In this document: in pieces, positions 19,721 through 30,361 of the stretch
Position numbering within the stretch: position 1 is the stretch's first letter
Layout: every line of letters begins with the position of its first letter
Source: Hirsutella rhossiliensis
Taxonomy: Eukaryota; Ascomycota; Sordariomycetes; Hypocreales; Ophiocordycipitaceae
Direction of reading: 5' to 3'
Assembly: GCF_020360975.1 (NCBI RefSeq)
Contig: NW_025408669.1
Location: 1,736,001-1,800,000, forward strand
Length of the DNA stretch: 64,000 nucleotides
Program-made: the position numbers and the translations under genes
The notes under the pieces: generated by a model
Told to the model about the DNA's origin: nothing
Databases searched by the model: none
The model's input: the letters and a program-made list of their open reading frames with translations, nothing else

Positions 19721-22700
19721 ATGGCGACTGAGGCTGTCATCGAGGCGGCCAGCGGCGGCTCGTCGCCAAACACAAGCGACAGGACCATCGGTGTCAAGCG
19801 AGCGTCGATGGCGGGCGACGGCGGCGACGGCCCTGCGCACAAGGTGACCAAGCGCCGGGCTGCGCGGGCCTGCGTGTCGTGCCGAGCGCGCAAGGTGCGC
19901 TGCGACGTGGTCGAGGGAGCGCCGTGCGGAAACTGCCGTTGGGACAATGTCGAGGTACGTTTGCGGCTGCTGCTGCTGCTCCACTGGCAGGCATGCGGAC
20001 AGAGATGCTACATACTCGGCCACCGGGCCGATTCGTGCACCCCCGGTTCTTCGAGGAGCCGGCCCCCAGTCTTCATCCCTTTTTCGAGTCTTTGATATAC
20101 GGCTCGTTTGCAGCATGAACTGACATGTTCCTCTCCCTCCAGTGCATCGTGCAAGAGAGCCGTCGGCGAAAGTAAGTTATCCCCAAAGCCTGTCCCGGAC
20201 CCCGGAGCCGCCGGAAGCAACGCCGCATCCGTCGCTTGGTCCGTCCTGCAGCCTGCACAATCCCGGTGGGGGGGGGGCGAAGCACAGCGGCAGCAGATGA
20301 CACACGAAGCCCAATTAAGAAATTGATTGAGGAACAATAAAAGGACAAGGGAAAGGGGAAAAGAATACAGGACAAATGTTACCGATGCCGAGCCAAAGAG
20401 CGTTGCACTGACGCAAAGTTTGCTCTGCAGGAAGAATCTTATTACGGCAAGTGCCGCCGGCGGCGGGTCAGCCGAGGCACAGCAGCAGCAACAGCGGCAA
20501 CAGCATCAGCAGCATCAGCAACAGCAGCAGCAGCAACAGCAGTTGCGATGCAGAGTGACGTCTTCGACAACGGCGACGAACCCATCATCATACAAAGCCG
20601 CGACTGCCACTGGAGGAGGCAGCAACAGCAGCAGCAATAGCAACAGCAACAGCAACAACAACAACAGCAGCGGCGACAGCAGCTACGGCTTCGGCCACGG
20701 CAGCACCAACGGCACGGGCAACAATGGCCCCGTCCCATCGCCGACGACGGCCGCCGCCTTGGCCGGCGACTCCAACGGCCACGTTCCGCACATGATTTGT
20801 GAGTGTTTTCTCTCTCTCCCACTTGCCACAGCTCCGGCGGTCACCATTCTCCGGGTGTGTCCGATTTCTCCTTATTTGCCCTAGGCGAGGCCAGGTCGCA
20901 CTCGCCATCCCTGGCCCTCCTCCCCCTCCGCGTCCATCCTCCACTATTCCCCTCTCCGAGGAGTCCAGCAGCGTGATGCAGACAATGGGGGTGGGGGACC
21001 CCCGGCCGGCCCTGGGATTGGGCGGTGCTCGACGTCACGCGCCTCACCTCCATGTCACCCCGGGGCCGCTTTCACATGCCAAAAACGCAGGCGGAGGAGC
21101 ATCCTTCAGCTCCTCGTCCAAACAGTGAATGCTTACCGCATCTCTAGATCAACGCACCGTCGGCTATCGTCATGACCCTGGCCTGTTCCCTCGGGCCCTC
21201 TCGGCCGACAACACCAACGCCTGGAACCCCAGCCTCGCCAACCCTGCCGACCTCTTTGGCAGCGGCCGCACCGCCCAGTTCCTCAGCTCCCTCGAGTTCC
21301 CCGATGCCGGCGCCCAGCTGCCGGGCTTCATCCGCCCTCTGCCCGCCAAGATCGCCCCCGAGGACGTCCGCTACCTCTATGCCAAGGGCGCCCTGACCCT
21401 GCCTGGCGTTGCGCTGCAAAACGCCCTGTTGCAGGTTTACGTCGAATATGTCCACCCCTACATGCCGCTCATGGACCTCCACGACTTCCTCGGCGTCGTC
21501 GCCCGCCGTGACGGCCTCGATGGCCAGACCAGCCTCTTCCTCTACCAGGCCGTCATGTTCTCGGCCACGGCTTTTGTCGACATCAAGTACCTGCGCGAGG
21601 CCGGCTATGTCTCGCGCAAGGCTGCCAGGAAGGCATTTTTCCAAAAGACCAGGGTAAATCGCCTATGTCCCCCCCCCCCTCCTCCCCCTTCCGGAACAAG
21701 ACCCTGATGGCCTTGCAGCTGCTCTACGACTTTGACTACGAGTCGGATCGCCTCGTCCTCGTCCAGGGGCTCATGCTCATGACGTACTGGTACGAGACGC
21801 CCGACGATCAAAAGGACACCTGGCACTGGATGGGCGTTGCCATCTCGCTCGCCCACACCATTGGCCTGCACCGCAACCCCGAGACGACGTCCATGTCAGT
21901 CCCCAAGCAGCGGCTGTGGAAGCGCATCTGGTGGTCATGCTTCATGCGCGACCGCCTCATCGCCCTCGGCATGCGCCGCCCCACGCGCATCAAGGACGAG
22001 GACTTTGACGTGCCCATGCTTGTCGAGAGCGACTTTGAGATCCAGGCGCTGCCCAACTCCAACTCGGTCATCCCGGCCGAATGCACCCTCATGCGAGACG
22101 TGGCCATGCAGCGCGAGCTGGCCGTCTTGTGCATCACAAAGGCCCGGCTGTGCATCTGCATCAGCCACATGCTCATGGCCCAGTACTCGGTCCTCATCCG
22201 CGACAAGATGAAGCCCGAGAACACGACAAACAGCACCATGATGCTCTTCCCCAACAAGCAGCCCGACAACGTCGAGGGCCTCCACGCCGTCAACCTCGAG
22301 CTCTGCGCCTGGGCCGAGTCCCTGCCGGCCTGCTGCCAGTACCGGCCGCTCACCCCCCTCGACGTCAAGGACGGCCGCTCCACCATTGCCGTCCAGCGCA
22401 CCCTGCTGCACATGGTCTACCACACGACCGTCTCGGCCCTCCACCGGCCACAGTTTCTGCCCTCGTCGCCCCTGCAGGCCCCCATTACGTCGCGCCAGGC
22501 CCAGGACATGTCGCGCCTGCGGGTCCGCGACGCCGCGTCGCAGATTACCTGCATGGCGACGCAGCTGCACCACCTACGGCTGGAGCGCTTCCTGCCGACC
22601 ACGGGCGTCACCGTTATCCTGCCGGCCATGATCATCCACCTGCTCGAGATGAAGAACCCGGTGCCGCAGGAACGGGAGCGAGCGACGCGTGGCTTTCGGC

Positions 22701-23338
22701 AGTGCATGCGCGTCATGGAGAAGCTGCGCGAAATTTACGCCGCCGCCGACTACGCCTCGGGCTTCCTCGATGCGGCCCTGAGAAAGGCGGCCATTGACAT
22801 CAACACGGGCCAGTCGACGCTCGCCATGATGAAGCAGGCGGCGCCGGCCGAGTTCAGCGTGCAGACGCCGCCGCCGGACAACGTGCCGTACATGACGGCG
22901 TCGGAGTCGCTCTTTAACGAGAAGCTGAAGCAGCCGGCCAGGCAGGCGATGCTGCCGCCCAAGACAGTCAACGCGGCGGCGCTGGAGCTGTCGGCCAACT
23001 CGCCGCCGCACACCGACTTTGACTCGGCGGGAGTGACGCCGAGCGCCAGCGGCGGGTCTGACGTGGTGGCGGCCGAGATGGACACGATGGACCTCGACTT
23101 CATGCAGGGCCACGACGAGTTTGACTGGAACGCGGTGGCGGGCACCGACTTTGACGTGGACCAGTGGCTGCAGTTCCCGCCCGAGGGCGTCAACGAAGCC
23201 GGCTTCGGGCTTGAGGGCGACGAGGCCGAGAGCAAGGCCATGGCGCAGGTGCTCAACCTCGAGCAGCTTGCCGGCGACGAAGTGATGCTACCGGCGGAGC
23301 CGGGCAATGCAGGCGTCGGGGCGACGGCGCAGGCCTGA
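19721..23338 (+). CDS. farA: Zn(II)2Cys6 transcription factor, FarA/CTF1 type
   Basis: The five exons are 19721-19954, 20143-20171 (29 nt), 20431-20798, 21148-21653 and 21719-23338, giving 918 residues. The zinc cluster has cysteines 51, 54, 61, 69, 72 and 79 (C-x2-C-x6-C-x7-C-x2-C-x6-C), preceded by KRRAARA and followed by QESRRRKKN. That context is characteristic of FarA of Aspergillus and the cutinase factor CTF1. An intron falls just before the last zinc cysteine. A Gln/His-rich and then Ser/Asn-rich linker follows, then HMIYQR and a fungal-specific regulatory domain (YVHPYMPLMDLHDF, MTYWYETPDDQKDTWHW). The tail is acidic (MDLDFMQGHDEFDW) and may activate. FarA-type factors induce peroxisomal beta-oxidation and cutinase genes in response to fatty acids. 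Intron 3 (349 nt) is unusually long and could hide a small exon. Confidence 0.8.
20479..20672 (+). repeat. Coding CAG/AAC repeats (Gln/His and Ser/Asn tracts)
   Basis: Imperfect CAG/CAA/CAT runs at about 20479-20541 encode a Gln/His tract. AGC/AAC runs at about 20620-20672 encode a Ser/Asn tract. Both lie in the linker after the zinc cluster and are likely length-polymorphic. Confidence 0.85.
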
Positions 23339-24579
23339 GGGATGCTCGACTTGGTGACGCCTTGTATGATTGTACACACCTACATGTAAGGGAGGGGCTC
23401 GTTGGGGCCCCCTTTTGTCTCTGCTTTGAAATACAGGGTTGGACGGAGGTTCCGGTGCCGGGCTGGCGCAACGTGGTGTGGCGTTGGATGATGCATTGGA
23501 TGGGGAGAAAAAAAAAGGGTGACGGGACAGGAAACGAACGGCCTCTATTTCTGAATGAGAGACGACGAGAGTGTTTGCTTTTTGCGAATGGACGGTGGAT
23601 CTGAGACATGAGAAGCTGCGATGCTTGTAATTGGACGGGGGTACGGAGTAAAGCAGTTGAAGAGAGGCGTTTGGAGAGCATCTGTGTGCTTGTAATGAGT
23701 GTGGAGAGACGGCGACTGAAGACTGAAAGCATCAGTGAGGTGTTGGACGCTAACCGAAGCTGCTTTGCCTGGCTTGGGATGTTGCGATTCCCGTTGGCAG
23801 TGGTGTTTATGGAGGAGCCGAAGAGGAATGGGGGGTGGTGGGCCTCGAGAATCTGGAGTAGGAATGCAGCGCGTAAAGTGCCTAGAACGTGCCCTACTCC
23901 GTACTCCGTACAGCTACCGAGGATAATTAATAGTAGGCAGGCGACTGATGGAGGTGGGTGTTGGCAAAGAAGCTGATCGGCAACGCGGGCCAACCTGGTT
24001 GTCTGCATGCACCCGCCCACACGTACATGACGAGCAAGGATGCGTGAATGTATACCCGAGATGGCTACGAATGCCACCGTCAAGAATGAAGTCACTCGAC
24101 GCTCGGCCACGGATGCGCTACTGTAAGGTACGCCCACCCCACGAATAGAGAGAGCCGTTGGCTACCTGGGTAGGTACAGATGTGGCACTGTAGAGACGGC
24201 TCCATGTGGTTCGAGCTTCCCATCTCTTGCCCCAAAGCGTCAACAATAACATGGTTTAATTACTGATTCGTTTACCGACCCTGTCCCATCGGCGTGTCCT
24301 GTCTCTGGCTTGCTTTTTGTCGCCGTCTTTGGCCTTTGGTTTTTTGCTTTTGCGCTGCATAGCGCTCAGTAGTACCTCTGGCCGGAGCGTCGTTTTTCCT
24401 CCGTCGTAGTAAGCAAAGCAAGCAAGCGTCCCAGCCTCCCTCGTTTCCGCCTTGGGCTCCCTTGTCCCCTCCCAACGCCCCTCGCCATTGGGCCCCAGCG
24501 CCCTGCCCAGCTGGCTTTAGCGGGCTCCGCTGTCCTCTGTGCGTTTGTGTGTCTTGCGTCTTTGCTGCTAGCTTGCTGC

Positions 24580-24612
<33 letters not shown>

Positions 24613-25118
24613 CGCTGCTGCCAGCCCCGGGGAAGAGAGAGTGCGTCTCATACTTCTCTCCCGCCTCTCTCTCTCTCCCTCTTCTCACGCTCTCTTTCTT
24701 TTCTCCCTTTCTTCTTCCCTTCCCTTCCTTCCCTTCCTTCCCTTCCTTCCCTTGTTACCCTTCTTTGACGTGCTATCCTTGTTTGGCTTGACAACGTCTC
24801 TCGTCGCTGTTCCTCTTGCCTTTATTCTCCTCGCACTTTGGGCGTCAATCCCTTCGTCGTCGGCCACGGGAACAAGGACATCGCGATACTCTCTTGCTGA
24901 ACATCTCGCGCACCTGCCCCCCCCACCCCCGCTACTATGTGCATCGTCATCATCATCTCCAGCCGCCTAGTCGTCACGACCTTTTCGCCAGGGCCATGAG
25001 GAGAAGACCATGTCTCTAGAGCCCTGGCCCCGTGACTGACTTTAGCTTCCCGCTCCCACCGACGACGACGACAAACACCACGACAACAACCGCCGACGCG
25101 ACGACGACGACCAACACC
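23339..25118. promoter_or_regulatory. Intergenic region upstream of the GAR-domain gene
   Basis: No gene is supported. Two TACGGAGTA-type sites lie at 23641-23650 and 23895-23911 (a double copy). The right part has a (GCT)n array and a C/T-rich tract at 24640-24780 that looks like a core promoter and leader. Confidence 0.5.
24571..24622. repeat. (GCT)n microsatellite
   Basis: GCT units with a few interruptions (ACT, CCG) in the putative promoter or leader of the GAR gene. Confidence 0.85.
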
Positions 25119-27935
25119 ATGGCGGACCCGCCGCTTCGCCTCGCCCGGCCCAAGCCCAAGCGCCTGGCCCTCATCGCATCCAACCACCCACCCGCCCGCC
25201 ATCGCATCGCCGATGACCTGCTGGCCAACCTCGCCCCTTCCACCGTCGTCGAGGCCTTGGCCTCCCCCACGGGAGCCCTCAGGGCCTGCCTCGACGCTGC
25301 CTCGGCCCCGGACCGAGACTTCGTCATGAGGTCCGCCCTCGCCTCTCAGCGCGTCTGGGAATGGCTCGCCGAGCTGGAAGACTGGGCTTGGCCCGCCGAG
25401 CCGGGCCCCGCGGGCTTTGAGAACCCCAAGCCGTGGCGGACCGAGGGCGACGACGACTACATGGGCAGCCTGTCTGCCGGGGACGTGGCGAGATATGCAT
25501 GGAGGATTGACGAGATACACGACCACATGGAGGAATTGGCCGTCGACGACATCAAAAGCCATGTCCTGGCCAACCACATCGTGCCCCTTTCGAGACCAAG
25601 CACTCCCATGCCGAACTCGAGCCGCCTTTCTTCCTCATCACGATCCTCATCCTGCTACAACAAAATGGACGACTTGACGGCCGTCACCACCGCCATTGTT
25701 CTCCAGACCCTCCCCGACCTAACCCGCCTATCGTGCCTGCTGCGCATCTGGTCTAACCGCCTCCGAGTTCTGCAGCGCATCCCGTCTTTACTGCACGCCG
25801 TGGACGACGCAGAGGGCCGTCTCAACTCGGCATGGGCCGCTACTGCTCCGCCCTCATCCAGCGGAGGGCCACACTCAAGGATGGCCGAGGCGTCGCAGCA
25901 GCCGCCTCCGAATCGTCAAGACTTTGAAGTCATGAAGCACCTGCTCGCCGCCAAGGTCGCCGAGCCAGGGCCCATACTCGATGGCATGCTGGACTGCTTG
26001 GAAGGCATGCCGGATACCCTCCCGGATTCCTACATCAACCGCGTGGAGGCGGTGGAGAGGGACTACAGCGAATGGGTGGCCGTCTGCGAGAGAAGGATGC
26101 GAGAGAGCCAGTGGGCTACCTCCACCCGGATGCAATCCAGCTCTCGGTCCACATCTCCTTCCCAAGACCACGGCAGCGAGATGGGCTTCCGGCCACAGTC
26201 CAGTGGCTTGCCCGAGCTGCACGTCGATGACGCCGTCACTCTGCCTGTACTGCCCAAGGACAAGGATGCTAGAAGGGCCGAGGAGCACAACGAGGAAATA
26301 CCGACAGAGTGGGAGAGTTCCAGCCCGTGCAATCGGAACGCCGGTGACGAGTCACCTACAGCCTCCAGCTCCTATGGCTCGACCGTCTCAGGCTCCCCGA
26401 GCCGGCGCACGCCGTCTGGTCGACGATCCGTCGAGTATGGCGTGGACGACCGGGCGCGTGTGACGTCTTCTCAGAGCGACGCGCCCAGTCTCATCACCGA
26501 CGACGGCGAAGCGTCAACCGTCCGCGGGTCCAAGTCCGAGACCGGCGAGGATTCGGTCCACAGCTCGCCCTGCTCCGATCGCGCCATGACCCCCGTCGAG
26601 GAGATGGAGGAACCGGAGCTGCCGCGACTGCGGGAGAGCGCCAGTCGGGCCAGTCTTAGCTCGCAAGCCTCGACGCTGATATTTGGAGGGTCGAGCCATT
26701 TCAGCGCCCTCTCGAGCGACCTCCCGGAGATGTCTGCGTCGCCCACGGGACTCGCGAACCGCATCCGCCACGCACGACACTTTGACGACAGTCCGCCCCG
26801 GACGCCGCCGCGGTTCCCCAAAAGCGATTCTGTGGAGCTGTCGGCGGACCTTCTCGACAGCCTTGTCGCGTCCCCTCCGGACGGGGATGCGTCCATGTTC
26901 TTCAAGTCGCCCGCCGATCAGTCGTTCGTAGATGCCTTTGATGACTCCATGTCAATGACAGGCTCCCTGACGCAGGGGGAGAGCGGGGGCGACCGGCAAC
27001 TGGAGCAGCAGATAAGCGAAATCATCGAGTCTATACCCGCCAAGATCAAGCTGTTTTCCGAACCAACACCCCTCAACCTGAACCCCCCGGACATCCGGCT
27101 CCCGCGGCTCCGGAGGAAGCCATCCAGGGAACCGTTCAGGAGGAGCGCATCCAACCTTTCCGTCGTGTCCTCGCGCGCCGGCACCCCCTCGTTCACCCTG
27201 TCGCCAGCCAAGCATCCTCGCCCACGACAGAAGCGAGCGCAGCAGGAAATCAAAGTCTACCATCTTGCGCGGTCGACAGGCGAGCCTCCCATCAAGCTTT
27301 TTGTTCGATGCGTGGGCGAGCACGGCGAGCGCGTCATGGTGCGCGTCGGGGGCGGTTGGGCCGACCTCAGCGAGTATCTGAAGGAGTATGTCAGCCACCA
27401 CGGGCGCCGGTCTGCGGGCACGGACAAGGCAAAGGTCGAGCTCCGCGACATCCCGCGGGCATCCGCCGGCTTCGCGCCCAACGTCGGGTCCAGCCCGTCG
27501 CGACCGGGCTCCGCCGCCGCCGAGGGCTCGCCGGTGACGCCGCTCCACATGCACAAGGCGCGCAGGACCATTGCCAACACCGAGGCCCTGAGACTGCGCC
27601 CCAGACCCATGACCCCCGCGAGCGCCAGCGGCGCGGCTGACAACGCCCCCCCGCCGCCGTCTTCCGAGGACTCGGCGCGGTCGCGGTCGAGCTCGCGGCT
27701 CAGCTGGTACGAGGACGACGGCTCGTTCCTTGGGCTGGCGGGGCCGACGGGGAAGAAGGTGGAGATGAGCGAGGAGAACAGGGCCTGGGTCGAGAGCGTC
27801 AAGGAAAAGGTGCGCCTGGCCAGCGGCGAGCGCAGGGGCTCGCTGCCCGGCGAGAGGAGCCGGTTCGGCGAGCTGGGCAAGGTGGGCGGCACCAAGCGGC
27901 TGTTTCGCCAGGCCGACGACAGGAGCTGGAGATGA
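25119..27935 (+). CDS. GAR (GAS2)-domain protein, putative microtubule binder
   Basis: An intronless frame of 938 residues starts at ATG 25119 (CACCATGG). The frame is open further upstream, but only through a GTG and Thr-rich low-complexity sequence. Residues 1-350 are helical and Trp/Leu-rich and look globular. Residues 350-650 are Ser/Pro-rich and disordered. Residues of about 710-765 contain KVYHLARSTGEPP, IKLFVRCVG and VMVRVGGGWADLSEYL, the core of the GAR domain that in GAS2 and spectraplakins binds microtubules. No calponin-homology domain is present, unlike animal GAS2. The C-terminus is Ser/Arg-rich. The likely role is cytoskeleton organisation. The partner and exact site are unknown. 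Confidence 0.78.
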   Translation: MADPPLRLARPKPKRLALIASNHPPARHRIADDLLANLAPSTVVEALASPTGALRACLDAASAPDRDFVMRSALASQRVWEWLAELEDWAWPAEPGPAGFENPKPWRTEGDDDYMGSLSAGDVARYAWRIDEIHDHMEELAVDDIKSHVLANHIVPLSRPSTPMPNSSRLSSSSRSSSCYNKMDDLTAVTTAIVLQTLPDLTRLSCLLRIWSNRLRVLQRIPSLLHAVDDAEGRLNSAWAATAPPSSSGGPHSRMAEASQQPPPNRQDFEVMKHLLAAKVAEPGPILDGMLDCLEGMPDTLPDSYINRVEAVERDYSEWVAVCERRMRESQWATSTRMQSSSRSTSPSQDHGSEMGFRPQSSGLPELHVDDAVTLPVLPKDKDARRAEEHNEEIPTEWESSSPCNRNAGDESPTASSSYGSTVSGSPSRRTPSGRRSVEYGVDDRARVTSSQSDAPSLITDDGEASTVRGSKSETGEDSVHSSPCSDRAMTPVEEMEEPELPRLRESASRASLSSQASTLIFGGSSHFSALSSDLPEMSASPTGLANRIRHARHFDDSPPRTPPRFPKSDSVELSADLLDSLVASPPDGDASMFFKSPADQSFVDAFDDSMSMTGSLTQGESGGDRQLEQQISEIIESIPAKIKLFSEPTPLNLNPPDIRLPRLRRKPSREPFRRSASNLSVVSSRAGTPSFTLSPAKHPRPRQKRAQQEIKVYHLARSTGEPPIKLFVRCVGEHGERVMVRVGGGWADLSEYLKEYVSHHGRRSAGTDKAKVELRDIPRASAGFAPNVGSSPSRPGSAAAEGSPVTPLHMHKARRTIANTEALRLRPRPMTPASASGAADNAPPPPSSEDSARSRSSSRLSWYEDDGSFLGLAGPTGKKVEMSEENRAWVESVKEKVRLASGERRGSLPGERSRFGELGKVGGTKRLFRQADDRSWR

Positions 27936-28530
27936 CGAGGGGTCAAGGGCCAGTCAGCCCGGGGCAGGAACTGACTGTCTTGCCATGGGACGCTGTCACA
28001 AACTACTACCACTGCGACTACCATCACTTCTACTACGACGACGACTACTACTGCACATTTCTTACACGGGGAGCCAGGCGAGCAACGGGATATCCAGGGG
28101 CATTTGGGGCGTTTTTTTTCTCGTTCTTCTTTCATCGTTGCCATCATTATCATTGGGCGGGAGTTGTACTTGGGACGGTTTCCTGGGCACACCTCACGCT
28201 TACGCAGGTCTTGGGTCTTGGGACGCAGCGCATCATCGCGCGGGATGCGTTTGGGTTTGTTGGGCGAATCATGTATATAGAAATAGTCAGCTGTTTTAGC
28301 CAAACAGGGTCTCAGGATCCAGAAGAACAAGATTTTCTTGCCTTTTTCAATTTGCCCCCATATCCAACTCGACATTGTCAGGACCGACTGCGATAAAAAA
28401 AAAACTCCATATCCATCTAGTACATGTGCGTGTCCCCGCCATATCCATACCCACCCCCCTCCCGCTTTAATAATTTCCTTTGAGAGAGCACGGCGGCTCA
28501 TTTCATGCCCGTGGATAGAGTCCATGTCCA
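27936..28530. other. Convergent intergenic region GAR gene / GH16 gene
   Basis: This is 3' flank for both genes, with A/T tracts such as the A-run near 28396. No gene is seen. Confidence 0.45.
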
Positions 28531-30361
28531 CTAGAGCTCATCTGTCTGGCCGCAGGCGCCCTGCTGCCACATCTTGACGGAGCGCACCGTCATGCCGCGC
28601 TCGTCACCCTCGCCCCAGGTGGGAAGCCAGTCCCTGGCAGCGTCCCAAAATGTCCACTGAGCGTTTTTGGCAGAGTCGATCCACGGCTTGCCACCGACAT
28701 GGTCCCTTTCAAAGGGGAAAAAGGACGCGAGTCCCGTGTCAGCCAGCGAATACTCTCTCCTCAACTTCCTTCTCCAGACAAAGAAGAGAGAAAAGGGTGG
28801 GCGGTTTGGGGGCATAGGGAATACTTACAAGAACCAGCCGTTCCGTGAACCAACGGCAACGCTGAGGATGAGGTAGAACCTCTGGTCAAAGGGGGCGTTG
28901 CCCGTGGTGGAGTTGCTCGTGGCCCAGGGGTTGGCGAGCAGTGTCTGGTTCTCGGCCATCTGGGCGAAGCGGCCGAGGTCGTAGAGGGGACGGTCCGGGC
29001 GGAAGGCAGTGAACTGAATCTGGCGAACGCGCGAGTCGATGTAGAAGTAGATGTATCGGGGGGTCCACTGGATGCCAAAGGTGTGGAAGGCCGACGAGTA
29101 GTCGCCGCGACGAATCTTTTTGGCATTCGTGGTTTTCCAGTACGCGTTCGTCTCGGCGGTCGGGCCTGGTGGGGTTCAGGGGGTGGTATTGTCAGTGATA
29201 TGGGAGCAAGACCCGTGAGACTCTTGATGGGGCAGAGCTGATGCGGGAGAGACGATTTGAGGGAGGAGAAGGTACCAAGCGTCATGAAATGGAAGATAGG
29301 CCGGGGCATTGCTTACCCCAGTGCAAGGTGCCGTAATAGTAGTTTCGGCCGCCCTCGGGATAGTTGCGCGAGTTGCCGCGCGATTCCATGATGTCGATTT
29401 CGCCGCTGCGAGGCCAGGGGCCGTAAAGGGAGTCTTCAGGCATCATCCCTGAAGTTTCGAGAAACGAGGCGGAAAAGGTCGGTCTACGATCAGCCCAGGC
29501 TCCCCAGAATGGTCGCGCGCAGGTGACTTACAGATGGCGGGCCAGATCCAGTCACCCTTCGGCAGCTTAGCAACGACCTCGATCTTGCCATAGCGGATGT
29601 TTTTGCGGCCCTTTGTGGAAAGGCGGGCGGAGCGGACAGGCGGGATCATCTTGCCCTCTGTCGGGTCGGAGTGGGCGATGCACGAGGTGTTGCGGCGGCT
29701 GGTGCAGCTGCCATCGCGGAGGAGGTCGAGGGTATGGTTGGCAAAGAGCTGGTCCGTCGTGATGGGCGTCGTCTCGTTGGTCAGCGTGGGCACAATGTGC
29801 AGGCCCTGGGCGTCGACGTAGGCGTTTTTCGGGTCCGTCGTCGTCCAGTCAAAGGAGCCGATGCCAAAGCCATCGAGCTGCACCTCGTGAGACCAGATGT
29901 CCGAGTTGAGGGTATCGAAGCGGTCCTCGTACACGAGACAGTACTGTAAGGTCGAGCATGTCAGCTTCTTTCCACCGCTTTTTGGATTTGCAAGGTAGCG
30001 AAGAAAAGGGGCGTCGTCGTACGGGCAGATTTCTGTACGGCATGACCATGAAGAAGCTGATGACGCCGGCGCCGATGAAGCCCAGGAGGATCAAGCCGCC
30101 GACTATGAGGTTGTTCCACTTGGTCTTGTTGACGGCGGCATCGGCCAGCCAGGGCTTCTCGTACGGGCCGCGCAAGCGGAAGCTTCGGAACTTGCGCTTG
30201 GGACCATCATCAGCAGATGCACGCGGCGGCAGCGATGTTGTGGACGGCAGATGGAGAGATGAAGCAGACGATGAAACTGCAGGCGCAGCGGTGGCTCTGG
30301 CCTTAAGGTGCGTGGGCGAGCCACTGTCGCCTTTTACTCTGTCCTGTGTTTCGAGGACCAT
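28531..30361 (-). CDS. Type II membrane glycoside hydrolase family 16 protein
   Basis: The five exons in transcript order are 30361-30022, 29943-29532, 29448-29318, 29165-28829 and about 28771-28531, giving 486 residues; the last acceptor is uncertain by a few codons. Residues 1-80 are a Ser/Ala/Pro-rich cytosolic part. Residues 84-106 are a membrane anchor (NLIVGGLILLGFIGAGVISF). The rest is a lumenal GH16 domain. The catalytic signature is E267-I-D-I-M-E272 within RSGEIDIMESRGN, with nucleophile E267 and acid/base E272, both present. GH16 enzymes of this kind cut or remodel beta-1,3-glucans of the wall. The C-terminus is GQTDEL, which resembles an HDEL-type retrieval signal. The divergent neighbour is a family 2 glycosyltransferase. 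Confidence 0.85.

Noticed and set aside
24195..24230. GTGGTTCGAGCTT, another B-box-like word
   Set aside because: No matching A box or acceptor stem nearby.
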